Shown here: positions 1 to 10,900 of the stretch, piece by piece
Numbering within the stretch: the first letter of the stretch is position 1
How the letters are laid out: each line of letters begins with the position of its first letter
DNA from: Paludibacteraceae bacterium
GTDB lineage: Bacteria; Bacteroidota; Bacteroidia; Bacteroidales; Paludibacteraceae
DNA: 64,000 nucleotides
Assembly: GCA_017401985.1 (NCBI GenBank)
Contig: JAFPNK010000026.1
Coordinates: 1-64,000, forward strand
Direction: 5' to 3'
Notes under the pieces: model-generated
Seen by the model: the letters and a program-made list of their open reading frames with translations, nothing else
Told to the model about the DNA's origin: nothing
The model's database searches: none
Made by a program: the position numbers and the translations under genes

Positions 1-72
1 CCAAAACGTTATACATTAGTTAACCATCCGTTGACCATTGCCCTGACTATCACCTATCCGCAAGCAGGGCTT

Positions 73-120
73 CCCCTAACCTTTTAACGTTTTAACAATT
101 TAACCTTTTAACATTTTTAA
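73..120. repeat. Octamer-phased degenerate tandem repeat
   Basis: Six consecutive 8-base units (cccctaac, cttttaac, gttttaac, aatttaac, cttttaac, atttttaa) follow each other without spacers, with the core TTTAAC kept in phase. The array lies 20 bases ahead of the first gene. It resembles the 7-base arrays found elsewhere in the window but has a period of 8. No Bacteroidetes -7 box is visible between it and the gene. Bases 1-72 hold loosely similar words (ttaaccatc, ttgaccatt, ctgactatc) without a fixed period. Confidence 0.7.
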
Positions 121-139
121 TTCATTAAAAATAAACATT

Positions 140-517
140 ATGGCTCATTACATACCATCAGATGGTTTAGGGCACTTCACTGGTGCACTAAGCAAGAAAA
201 AAGACCAAGCGCGTATCACCACCACGCGTCGTAAACACATCAAAGACCCTATTACAGGCGAAACGGTCGGACTCGGTCCAAAGGAGATTTATCTCCAGAA
301 CCGGCGAGACTTTGACGAACACCCACTCTCCGACAACGAGAAACGGTCTCGTTCCAATTGGGGCGTTACCTGCCGCTTGGCGGCTGTCATCATCCGCGAC
401 AAATCCCATCCTCGCTACATGGAACTCTACCACCGCTGGCGTGAGCACGTGAGTTCCACCGACACCCCGATGCAGTTCCCTAACTTCATCCGCCACGTAC
501 TTAGTCAAGAAGGCTGA
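140..517 (+). CDS. Small basic protein of unknown function
   Basis: I do not recognise this 125-residue protein. It is rich in Lys, Arg and His, has no signal peptide and no membrane segment, and should be a soluble cytoplasmic protein. It starts at an ATG eight bases after an A-rich stretch and ends just before a strong terminator, so it is a single-gene unit or the last gene of one. Visible features are a Gly-rich start (GLGHFTGALSKKKDQAR), an acidic-basic middle and a C-terminal half rich in aromatic residues (YMELYHRWREH). The stretch PLSDNEKRSRSNW loosely recalls small Bacteroidetes proteins of the DUF6266 type, but this is too weak to name a family. Codon use looks like that of the neighbours, so the reading frame is probably real. 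Confidence 0.75.
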   Translation: MAHYIPSDGLGHFTGALSKKKDQARITTTRRKHIKDPITGETVGLGPKEIYLQNRRDFDEHPLSDNEKRSRSNWGVTCRLAAVIIRDKSHPRYMELYHRWREHVSSTDTPMQFPNFIRHVLSQEG

Positions 518-550
518 TGACGGTCTATTTTTATCACATTATAAACGAAA

Positions 551-577
551 AAGGAGTCCTTCAGGACTCTTTTTTTT
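551..577 (+). terminator. Intrinsic terminator after the first gene
   Basis: A 7-bp perfect stem (gagtcct / aggactc) with a 2-base centre is followed by eight T residues. It begins 34 bases after the stop codon of the small basic protein and separates it from the promoter of the AraC-type regulator. Confidence 0.9.
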
Positions 578-586
578 GTAAAATCC

Positions 587-617
587 TTGCGTATATCAAA
601 AAAAAGCAGTACCTTTG
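587..617 (+). promoter_or_regulatory. Bacteroidetes promoter of the AraC-type regulator
   Basis: TTG at 587-589 and TACCTTTG at 610-617 are separated by 20 bases. The -33 part is extended (TTGCGTATATCAAA), as at most promoters in this window. The start codon follows 24 bases later. Confidence 0.85.
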
Positions 618-657
618 TGACGTTTTTGAATGTAGTAGGAAATGAGTACGTCACAAA
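614..657. promoter_or_regulatory. 9-bp inverted repeat across the start of the regulator gene
   Basis: tttgtgacg (614-622) is mirrored perfectly by cgtcacaaa (649-657). The left arm overlaps the -7 box and the right arm lies just inside the coding region, so the pair brackets the transcription start and the ATG at 642. It could be an operator for autoregulation, or chance; there is no direct evidence for either. Confidence 0.4.
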
Positions 658-1826
658 CACATTCCGAACAAGACAAAAAACGCCTTCGTGCGCTCTATTA
701 CGACTACGGTCCTACCGCTCTTTTTGCCCTTGGATTAACTGCCGTTGTTTGCCTTAGTTATTATTTCTCCCGCTTTATCCCGGAGGATTTATTCGCTCAT
801 TATATCAGTCCATGCCTGCACATATGTATGGTCCTGGCGGCTATCATCGGTGCCATCGTCTTGCGCAAGCATGTTAACGGCATTCCTGCACGTCGGACTT
901 GGCAACAGGCGCTTATCGCATGGGCTGTAATCGATGTGGGCATGTTGGTGGTAGAGAAGTATCTCGGCCTTTCTACTATTGTGCGCGGCGTGCAGACGAT
1001 CGACTGCTTCGATTTTATTGTGCGTGACGTGCTGGCCGTCATCCTTCTGGCGTATCCGTTTGAGGTGTTGTGCCCGAAATGGCTCACCTGGTGGCGCGGT
1101 GCACTTTTGGTGCTGCCGTCGATCCTTGTTACCTTCCTCGATATGTTGCTGCACGAGGATCTGCGAGCGCTGCAGATCGTTTATCCTTTGCTTATTGCCG
1201 GATGGCTTTGGAGCCAGATACGTATGTATAGAGCGCGGATGGAGGAGAACTACTCCTCGCTGGAGAACACCGCTATGACGTGGGTGCGCGTGTATCTTAT
1301 TATCCTAACCATCATCGGTTTGTCGTATTTCTATCTTAGTTTCACCTACCATCCTACGCGTTTGTTCACCCAGCAGTGGTTAGTGCTGGCGCTGCTGATT
1401 TATAACACGGTGCAGATTGTAGCCCGTCCTAAACCATGGGTGGATGCTGAGCCGGAGCCGGCCGAACAAGCCACAGAAGACGATCTCAAACGGCAATACC
1501 GCGAGCGACTGGAGGCATGGATGGCGAAGGATAAGCCTTACTTGAATCCGGAATTCCGTCTGGTGGATCTGATGCAGGTACTGCCGATGAACCGCACCTA
1601 TCTGTCACAATTCATCAATGTGGAATACGGCTGCACGTTCTATCAATATGTCACCAATTATCGTATCGAAGAGGCGCAACGACTGATGCGCGAACATCCG
1701 GATATGAAGCTTCAGGACATCGCGGAGCACTCCGGCTTCTCTTCTGCGACCGTCTTCTCGCGTACGTTTGCCAAAGAAACGGGTAAAACGCCTACCGAAT
1801 GGTTAGGGTCGGTTGATAATACGTAA
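642..1826 (+). CDS. Membrane-anchored AraC-family transcription regulator
   Basis: This 394-residue protein combines a multi-span membrane domain (about residues 20-265, roughly seven to eight hydrophobic segments) with a C-terminal AraC-type helix-turn-helix domain (about residues 295-390). The DNA-binding part shows the expected second helix-turn-helix pattern (LQDIAEHSGFSSATVFSRTF) followed by the TGKTPTEW ending. Such membrane AraC proteins are common in Bacteroidetes, where the membrane part is thought to sense an envelope or small-molecule signal and the cytoplasmic part to act on nearby promoters. The start at 642 fits the promoter 24 bases upstream. The next gene, encoding a giant exported protein, has its own promoter 49 bases after this stop codon and is a plausible but unproven target. 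Confidence 0.88.
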   Translation: MSTSQTHSEQDKKRLRALYYDYGPTALFALGLTAVVCLSYYFSRFIPEDLFAHYISPCLHICMVLAAIIGAIVLRKHVNGIPARRTWQQALIAWAVIDVGMLVVEKYLGLSTIVRGVQTIDCFDFIVRDVLAVILLAYPFEVLCPKWLTWWRGALLVLPSILVTFLDMLLHEDLRALQIVYPLLIAGWLWSQIRMYRARMEENYSSLENTAMTWVRVYLIILTIIGLSYFYLSFTYHPTRLFTQQWLVLALLIYNTVQIVARPKPWVDAEPEPAEQATEDDLKRQYRERLEAWMAKDKPYLNPEFRLVDLMQVLPMNRTYLSQFINVEYGCTFYQYVTNYRIEEAQRLMREHPDMKLQDIAEHSGFSSATVFSRTFAKETGKTPTEWLGSVDNT

Positions 1827-1874
1827 AATTCGCACCCTTTTTCTAAACTTTACGTCAATTTCACACTTGTACGC

Positions 1875-1905
1875 TTGCGTATATGCGTGAATTGTTGTAC
1901 CTTTG
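1875..1905 (+). promoter_or_regulatory. Bacteroidetes promoter of the giant exported protein
   Basis: TTG at 1875-1877 (extended form TTGCGTATATGCGT) and TACCTTTG at 1898-1905 are 20 bases apart. The -7 box covers an in-frame TTG at 1903, which rules that codon out as the translation start and supports the ATG at 1933. Confidence 0.88.
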
Positions 1906-1932
1906 CACGATTTTTTGGATATTAGTTTGATT

Positions 1933-4900
1933 ATGAAAGGTACAAAAATATTTTCAAACGTTTGCAAAACGCTTCTTCTTGCATGGGCGTTGATGCTTCC
2001 TTCTTATTTGTCAGCTGACGGTTTTACGCCGACTATGGGTGGTATGGTCGTAAACCTCCAGCCGGAGGATCAGATTCTCATCTCTGTCATGGTGGATCAT
2101 GACGCGAATCCATTGACTCCGGATCGGGAGTATTTCATCACGAACTATACGCGTTATACCGGTGATGACTATTTCACGTATGATCCGGCTAATAAGACCT
2201 ATACCAACGGTCACTTCATGCGACTTATGCAGCAGGCTTCCGACGCAACAGAACCTTCCGAGATGACTGTCTGGACGGTGGATACGGCCTTGACGCGTGT
2301 GGATACCAAAAACGCTGCTCAAGGAGGAGCGAACAAAGATTATGCCTTGGGCGGTATCTCCTATACGATTTGGAATGACGGTAGGACACTGAAGACCAAT
2401 GGTAATGACCGATGGAGGTTCTACGGAGATTTGGAGAGTGACATCAACAATGACAAATTGTGCGATGTGGTTTTTGTTATCCCGACGAACCGCACAGGTA
2501 TTGCTTCTTTTGATCCGAGCAATACGATGGGGCGTGGAACCAACTTCAACGGCGCAACCGGTACGGGCTTCTTGGGCATGACGTATCGTGAGGTCTATAT
2601 GTTAGAGATCCCTCGATTTAACGTTCCTGTAGCTTATACCAATGCCGCTTTGGTGACCTTCAATACCTCACGAGATCCTGTCACATGGGGCGGAATAGGT
2701 AAAAGTGTGGCTGCCGGATGTGCCGGTTATGCGTATGCAGACTCAAAACACAATCCGACCAAGCGTACTATCTTCCGTCTCTATATTCTCAACAAGCCGT
2801 TTGTCACTTGTCCGAATTCGTATTTCTTCGCGTACAGCGAGCAAAGCGTTATGAGATATCGCCAGGGGCCGACTACGAAGGCGCCTATTTACTCTTGGAC
2901 GGATAGTACGACCGCTGCGAAAATCTATACGCAGGACTACTTGTTTCCCATGAAGCGGGTAGGTGATACCAAGTATTACCAAACCAACCCGATGAATGTG
3001 CCGGTTGCGGACAGTTCGTATTTCTATGTAGGTTGGCATGATGATTATCGTAATGGTAGAGGTGGTGACCCCTCTGAACCTCTTGGATCCTCTACCGCCG
3101 GATCGCAGTTCACGAAGATCCGCGCATTGCCGTTAAATAACCTGCCGGGGTTCATGGCTCCCGCCGGTGCATACGGACGGATGATAGTGGATACGACTTC
3201 AGCTGCCCAAAACCTCGATGTGAAGTTCGAGCCTGCGCGTTATTTCTTCCGCACCAGTACTGGTATGAATGTGGAGCTGAAGCAGATAGATGATAGCACA
3301 TGGATGGCAGAAAAAGCATGGCATATAATCGATGACTACATGGAATTGCAAGGTACGATTTTGCTTAGTACCGATTCAGTATTCAGCTTGGCGGATAAAG
3401 GTGCGGCGATTAGCGGTTGGAGTGTGATGGTGGATGCCCCGTTAATACCTGTGTATGGAAAACCGAAGGGAACCACCGTTGCCGGTAAAACCGGTTGGCC
3501 ACGTATTCACACCAATCGAACCGCAGCAAACGGTGGTATAGAGTTTGTGGAAGCAGTTGATACTGCGTATATCCTATACGACAATAACGGCCACTTCGGA
3601 TCTGCTATTCCTGACCAGCACCCTATAATGGGCAAGTCGAAAGTAGCCGTGCAGAATCACCGTCTGATTCAAGGATATGAATTTATCTGTTGGACTAATG
3701 TGGCCGATACCACCTCCGGCTCGTTCACAAAATATCATCCGGGCGATTCAGTGGATTTGAGCACTGTACCAGTTGTAAATGGCAAGCGTATACTGCATCT
3801 CTATGCGCAGGCCAAATATACGGGTTACATCAACGTGGCCATTTCGTTTGTAAAGGAAGATGGCAAACGCTATTTCATGACACACCCGGGTAACAATGCT
3901 CCGCGTTATGCACGTGCCCGTCACTTCAACGATTGGACGGATGTAAGGCAGGGTATGGGTGATGGATATAATAGCGATCCGAATTACCTCAGTTCGTACA
4001 CGCTATTGGGCCATGAAGGAGTCTGCAAAGAGTGCGAAATTGGTGAATATGTGTTAGACCCACGCCGTGACACCATGCGTGCTGCCGATGATCAGTTTAT
4101 CTTCTACGAAGACTTCGCTCCGCAAACGGAAGAGTTCTTAGGTTTGTATTATCTGGCTGATCCGAATACCGTGATTGCCAACAATACTTGGGCAGGTTTG
4201 TTCCAATCCACCAAAGGATGGCCGACTCCGGCTAAGCCTTGTATTGACAGCACCCGTCTCTTCTCAACCCACTATTTGGACGGATATCCCTCTGCAATTA
4301 CCAGAAAGGAGCGATTGGTTAATCCGGCGGATGCATCAAGCGGAACTCTTCCTTTCAATGTCAAATATAATGCAACGGACAATCAGTTCGACGGTGCGGC
4401 AGCAGGAGACAGTACCTCATTCATGATTTCCGGTATCGGCGTCGTGGATGCGCATTATGTTATCATACCGGATACCACGGTGGTTTGGCGCGATACGATC
4501 GACTTTGTAAATATTACTACTCCTCACCCGCGTGAGACAGTGACTTCTAAACTGATCGGAAAGCACTTGTTGGCACAGATGACAGTGGGGGATGAAATCA
4601 TCTATCTGCACCCGAACCGCACGGAGACCTACACCACCGCCAATGAACTGCATCTGACTCCGGAATACCGTTTGACCCAGAACTTCACGTTTATTCCCGA
4701 CTCCCGCGTGACGTCCCTTGAAGAAGATGATCGCCCGAGAATGGAGAATGTGGAAGGCTTCGGTTGTGAAGTGGTCGGTGGCCATGAGAACCCGATGAAT
4801 GTACGTTATAACGGCGAGTATATCGATATCGTCGATACTCTTCGTGTCTCGCTCACGCAGGGTGATATCAGTAAGATTAAGGAATATTACGGTCGTTGGA

Positions 4901-7900
4901 AGGACGATGCGGTTGATAGTATACTCCCCGGTGGTAATACGCGCTATCGCGATGTGATTGTGCGTACTAAGACGCTTCACTACGGTGCTCCTATTGTTCG
5001 TCTTACGCTGACACCGGAGAAAGAGAAATATACGTTCAACCCCTTAGCTACTGACAGCAAGCAGATCAATTTCACCCTCGCGAAAGAGATATCCCGTCCG
5101 TTGTTGGATGTGGATGGCAATGAGGTGAGCGTGGAGGTAATAGCTTCCGAAACCATCACAACCAGTTTGGCGCTCGGACCGGGTGCTTGTAGTTTTGCTT
5201 CCGGCGGCAGTATCTTTACTATCAGCGAGGCAGTAAGCCAGCACGTCACTCTCTCTCCTAAAGCAAACAACAAGGAGGGCGATAACCTGGATACCTTGAT
5301 TATCTCAACCACTGTCAAAATCGATGGCGTCGATTGTCCGGTAACAGCGCGCGTACCGCTGCTCCAGGTATCGTTGGAGGGAGACGAACTGATTTGGTCC
5401 GTGGTGAGTGGTAAGCAGCGCTATTATATCATGGCCGGAACCGGAGGACTGATTTTCCGGAAGTATAAGGAATCCGGTTCGGTACTCTACAAAGAGGGTT
5501 CTTCTACGCAACTGGTAAAGGGTTCGGCTAATGCGGCCAACGATGATGCCAAATATATCACCCCGTGGCACTTCAGCCATAACCCGGAGAATGCGAATCA
5601 GATTGCTCTGAAAACGGAGGCCCCTGTAAACCGCTATCTGAAAATGCTCGGCGAGGTTGTAGATTCCAGGGCTGGTCTTCATGAGAGCGACTCATCGTTC
5701 TTTACCTACCATTATGTCAATGTCTATACCAATGACAATGCCAACGAAGAGGAACAGGTGAAATTGCAATACGGTTCCGACAAATGGTTGCAGTTTACGT
5801 TGTTGGATGGTGGCGGCGCCGAACTCAAACTGGTAGCTTCCGAAGAAGACGCTTCTGTCTTCTCGTGGAGTTATCTGAATCAGGAATATAGTCTGCTCAA
5901 TAAGGGTACGTATCCCAGCCAAGACTCGGTAACCTTCGGCTATAACGCTAATACATCAGTGGGAATCCAAACACGTTATAAAGCACGTAAGGAGTACTCG
6001 ATGTTGGTGGGAAACAAGGTGGTATATCTCTGCCGCGAGGACGAAGAGGTTATCGCCAACTTGACGGATGAAGAAAAGGAGTGGCTGACCTCCTATACAA
6101 TCACCCGTATACCGGATCATCGTACGTTCGACAAAGAAAACCCCGAAGGTCCTAACATCGTGAGCGGACTGAGTAGTACCCTTGCTACCCCGACGCTCGT
6201 CACAACCGTTTCCACTTCCGGCTCACCAACCAGTCCGACGAATATTACGATAGACGGAAAGTATGTCAATATTGTCGATACGCTGCAGGTGACGTTAAGC
6301 ACCACAAGAGAAGATTATCGCTTCTCGTATTGGAATGGTGTTTCTTCTATTTCGGATGCATGTCTTAAGATTCCGTTGATTCGTAAGACCTATCATGATG
6401 CAGACTACGACTCTATCGTCTGTGTGGAGAAGAACGATGAGTATAACCATATTTTCCCCAACACCATCACCACTCCGGTCAAATACAAGTTTCAACTTGT
6501 TACAAAGAAACGAACCGGTAAGCACGTGCTTGATGTCAATAATGTTGCTGTGGCGGTGAAGTCTGCCACAGAAACCGATTTGACAGCGTTGATGGACTTG
6601 GGCAATAAAGCATATGCCGAGGTGCAATTGATAGATGCATTCGGTAATACGCCTACATGGTGTCAAATCACCGACAAGGATAAAGACAGTATTGTCGTGA
6701 CCTGTACCCAGAGCGGTATTCGTACTCCGCGTGTCGCCTATATATACATAGCATTCGTTGTGGTGGAAGGCGGTAAGATGCGATTCGTCAACTACCGTCT
6801 GACGGTTTCTCAACCGAGTTTGTTTGATTACGAGAACAACCAGCGACTGGTACACTCACCCGGTGCTTCCGGTGATCCGATTGACGGAGTAACAGGTATG
6901 CAGCAGGTACACGAGAACAAACGCATTCTCTATTACTACCCCGACCAGAATGTCGAACTGCCTGTCCGCGAGAGTCACTTCTTCGGATGGTGGCGTTGGT
7001 TCCGCGAAGGAGGAGAAGGAATAGGAGATACCGATATACCAGAGGAAGACTGGCGTGACAAACCGGTCAACGCATCCGGTAGTTACAGTTTCCCGTTTCG
7101 TATCATCGGTAATGAAGTAGATGATGGCAAGGGCGGCAAGAAGTTGGTGACCATGGGACGTTACACGGTCTTCCATTATAGGTCCAGTCAATATCCGAAC
7201 GTTCGAAACAATCCGCCTATTCAAACAGTCAGGGTTGCTCCGCCTATTACAACGTATGGTATCGCGGATGCAAGCAAACCGACCGTCACTTATGCCGTCG
7301 ATATCAGTAACTACTACGATAAGTTGCCAATGTCGGTCAAATATAAGAACCAGGTCGATACCGCGCGTCTCGATACGATGACGGAGATTCCCGAACCGAC
7401 CCTCTCGATACGCGAGGTCTTTGAGTTGCGTCCATGGACAGAGATGGCAGACACCTTGGAACATTACAAGAGCACAAGAACGACGAATGATGAGGGTGAG
7501 TATCCTTTAGCGAGCGAACATTACATGGAGGATCATGTGGTGATGGCTCCGCTGTATAACCAATTGTTACTCTCTACCGAGCAACGCTATAACCTCGAGA
7601 ACCTGGCGACAAAAGGTCACTCGGAGTCGTTGTTAGGCTACTATATGCGGGATGACAACTGGTCTGGTTGGAGTGCTAATAAAGTCCGTCAAGATACAAT
7701 GATCTGGTGCGGCGGATGGGATGCCGATTGCGAATGGTACACCTACAACCCGAAGACCCAAAAATATACAAAGAGCACTCTTAACATCACCGCGAGCGAT
7801 GACTACCTCATCGTGCCGGCAAAAAACACTGTTGACACCATTTATTATTGTCTGCGTGCACGCAGTTGGGCATCGACTTTCTCAGATGCTACGGATGATG

Positions 7901-10900
7901 CTACTGTGACAAGCGATTCGGGTGCGTATATGTTCAATATCTGCCGATATATGGTGATCTATCACGATAGAGACCAATATGGACCGAAGCTCGAAACGAA
8001 GGGTAAGGCGATCATGACGAACGACGAGATAGAGCAACGTTATGAAGTGCTCGAGCGTCTCGATTTTGACTACAACCAACCCGGTAGCAACTATACGGTC
8101 TATCCGCACCCGCTGCCGTGGGCTGATGCTTCGTATGGATATACGTATCCCGAGACGCCGGACCTGCCGCATAACCGTTTGCATACACAATCGGCTCTTC
8201 CGAACTTTGGTGAGTACGGCTTGATCAATCGTATTGGTTACACCGATTATTGGTACGATATGGAGCAACACGGCGGTGCCTCCAACGGATATATGATCTA
8301 CTGTGACGGTATGTCTTCCGCCGGTCAGGTAGCCGCGTTGTCGCTGAGAACCCACTTGTGTGCAGGACAGAAGATGTTCTTCTCCGCTTATGTAGGTAAC
8401 CCGAGTAACCAAAAGGGCAAATCCAAACCTAACTTCACTATTAACGTGCAGGGCTCAACCACCGGTTCCGTATGGGAAAATATCACATCCTACATGACGG
8501 GTGATATAGATCCATCTGATTCATGGTATCAGATCTATTTCCCGATTATCTTCAACGAAGCCAAGGATTACGAGTATTTCCGTGTCCGCATATATAACAT
8601 GGCGTCCAGTTGGGACGGAAATGACTTCACTCTCGATGATATGTGCCTGTTTGCTACTAAGCCGCCGTTGATCGCTTACCAAGCCAATACAGCTTGTAAG
8701 GAGAAAGAAGACGTAGAGACGCCGACGCATGTGATTCTTCGTGTCGATTACCAGGGTATCACCGGTGAGGGCTATAACAATCAGAACGTGTATTATACCG
8801 TTAAGCGCGTCGATACAGAAGGCGAACCGAGTTTCGTGGAGATGATAGACCATTATCTCGCGGAAGACAAATCGCATACGGGTAAAATCGTAGATGCGGT
8901 GAAGGTAGAACCCGATACTATCTTCGGTAAGCTCTATATCCCTGGTAGAACCTATACTCCAAGCGATAAAGACTCGATCTTTGTCAATATGAACGAATTG
9001 ATTGATACCTTCGACGTGTCAAACGGTGTATTCAAAGAGGGATATATCTACGAGATTCTGGAGGGTGATATTCGTCCGGTTAAGTACATTATCCATCACG
9101 CTTATCTGAATCCGGCAGATACCTTCACCGTTCATATGTCTGCTGAATACAGCGATCTGCTTAGCAGTATCTGCGGTATGACCAGTTACCTGAAGGTAAG
9201 TAACCGAATGGTGCTTGAGTTGAACGGAGAAGAGATTCCTGATATGACGAAGACAGGACTTTGCGCAAACGCCACGTATGACATCGGTTTGCGCGTGAAA
9301 GGTTCGCTCTACCTCGACAGTGTGGCGCCTATCAGCTTGAATGGTACGTGTTATAACGACTGGTTGCTCTATGGCGATACGGCGGAAGCTACAAGCGAGG
9401 CACGGTATGGCTATAAGTACGAAGATATTGTCAAGGTGGTTAAGGATATTCTGCGTTGTGAACCGCTCGGAACCAGGAATGCAAATCAGTTCGCACCGAC
9501 CCTCGCTGCTGTCAGCCGCAATGAGATGAAGCGTATTCAAGAGAGCCAACTCGTTAGGCTATCCGATCCGGAATTGCATCCGTACGATATCCTTGCTCAT
9601 CTGGTGAACAATGGATTCCTTACGCTCTATCAGCAGCATCTCACTGCCACCGTTTATTGGGGGGATTCGATACAATGCGTTATTTTCCCGATATTGGGTA
9701 CCGGTTCGGATGCTATGCATAGTTCGAGAGTAGAAGTGTGTCCGCTGCCGTTATTGATTAAGCTCAAACCGGATCCGGAAGGGGCTAAAGCTCCGCTCAT
9801 CATCGGTGGTATCCATCGTGATCCGAGTGAACTCAATCAGCCGATCGTGGTGCTGGCCGATGCTGTCGATGCAAACCAAGAGATAGTGCTTCATGTAGAT
9901 TCGATTATGCCGGGTGTGGGTATCCGTTCGGTCGAACTGCTTTCCACCGATGACCCGGGTTTCAATGAGGGTATTCATTCACTGACCTTTACTCCTAACA
10001 TGGATTATCCGGCAGAGGAGTATTACACGAAAGGAAGTGATATTCTCCTTCATCCGTCAACTAACAATAACTACTATCTACAGCCGGGTTACACTTATAC
10101 CTTCGGTCTTGTAATGGAGACGATACTCGGAAAAGATACCTTAGATGGCGGTTGTCCGGTAGGTACCGTGCCGTTCGCACTCTCCGTCGTTCCGAATTAT
10201 CTCCGTTGGGATCCGCAAGACGAGACCAGCGATCAGTGGAATCGCCCGGGAAACTGGATAGGTATAAACGCCAAGAATGAGCCTATTCAAGTTAATGCTC
10301 GTTTCGCACCGCTTGCCACTACCAAAGTAGTAATCCCACCATTAGCGGCAGGTCTGCCGTATCCGACGCTGCCTGATTTGGATGCACCGGCTACCTATGA
10401 CTCCATCCAAGAAATCGGATTTATCTATAACACGTGTGCGGATATTCGTTTCTTGCCGGGGGCGGCAATGAGCGATCAGGAGCGTCTGACGTTTGACAAC
10501 GCTATTATTGATATGTCCATCCCGCAACAGAAGTGGGCATTGCGTTCCGCTCCGGTTACCGGTATGATTAGCGGTGACTTGTATATGTCCAATGCGGATC
10601 TTATTTACGAATCCAATCCGTGGAAGGTAGGCTCGTTTGATGCCAACGGACGTAACCATAATACCGGTAACGCTTCCTTCTGGCTCTCGCTCTACAACAC
10701 CACTACGGTCACTATCAATGCCCAGACGGCCAATGATACCACTCGTTCCGAAAAGGCGGAGTGGTCCAAGGTGACGAACGGACTAACACTCCCGTTGTCG
10801 CCCGCACAGGGATGGGCTGTTTATGCACGCACCAAATCCGGCAACGCGGCTGATGTTCGTTTGCCTAAGGACGATGATATCTACTATTATTACGGTTCGT

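Noticed and set aside
1..72. Degenerate repeats ttaaccatc, ttgaccatt, ctgactatc as another phased array
   Set aside because: The spacing is 11, 12 and 8 bases, so no fixed period is kept; composition alone may explain it.
1903..1932. Upstream TTG start for the giant gene
   Set aside because: It lies in the -7 box of the promoter, so it is not in the transcript; the ATG at 1933 opens a good signal peptide.
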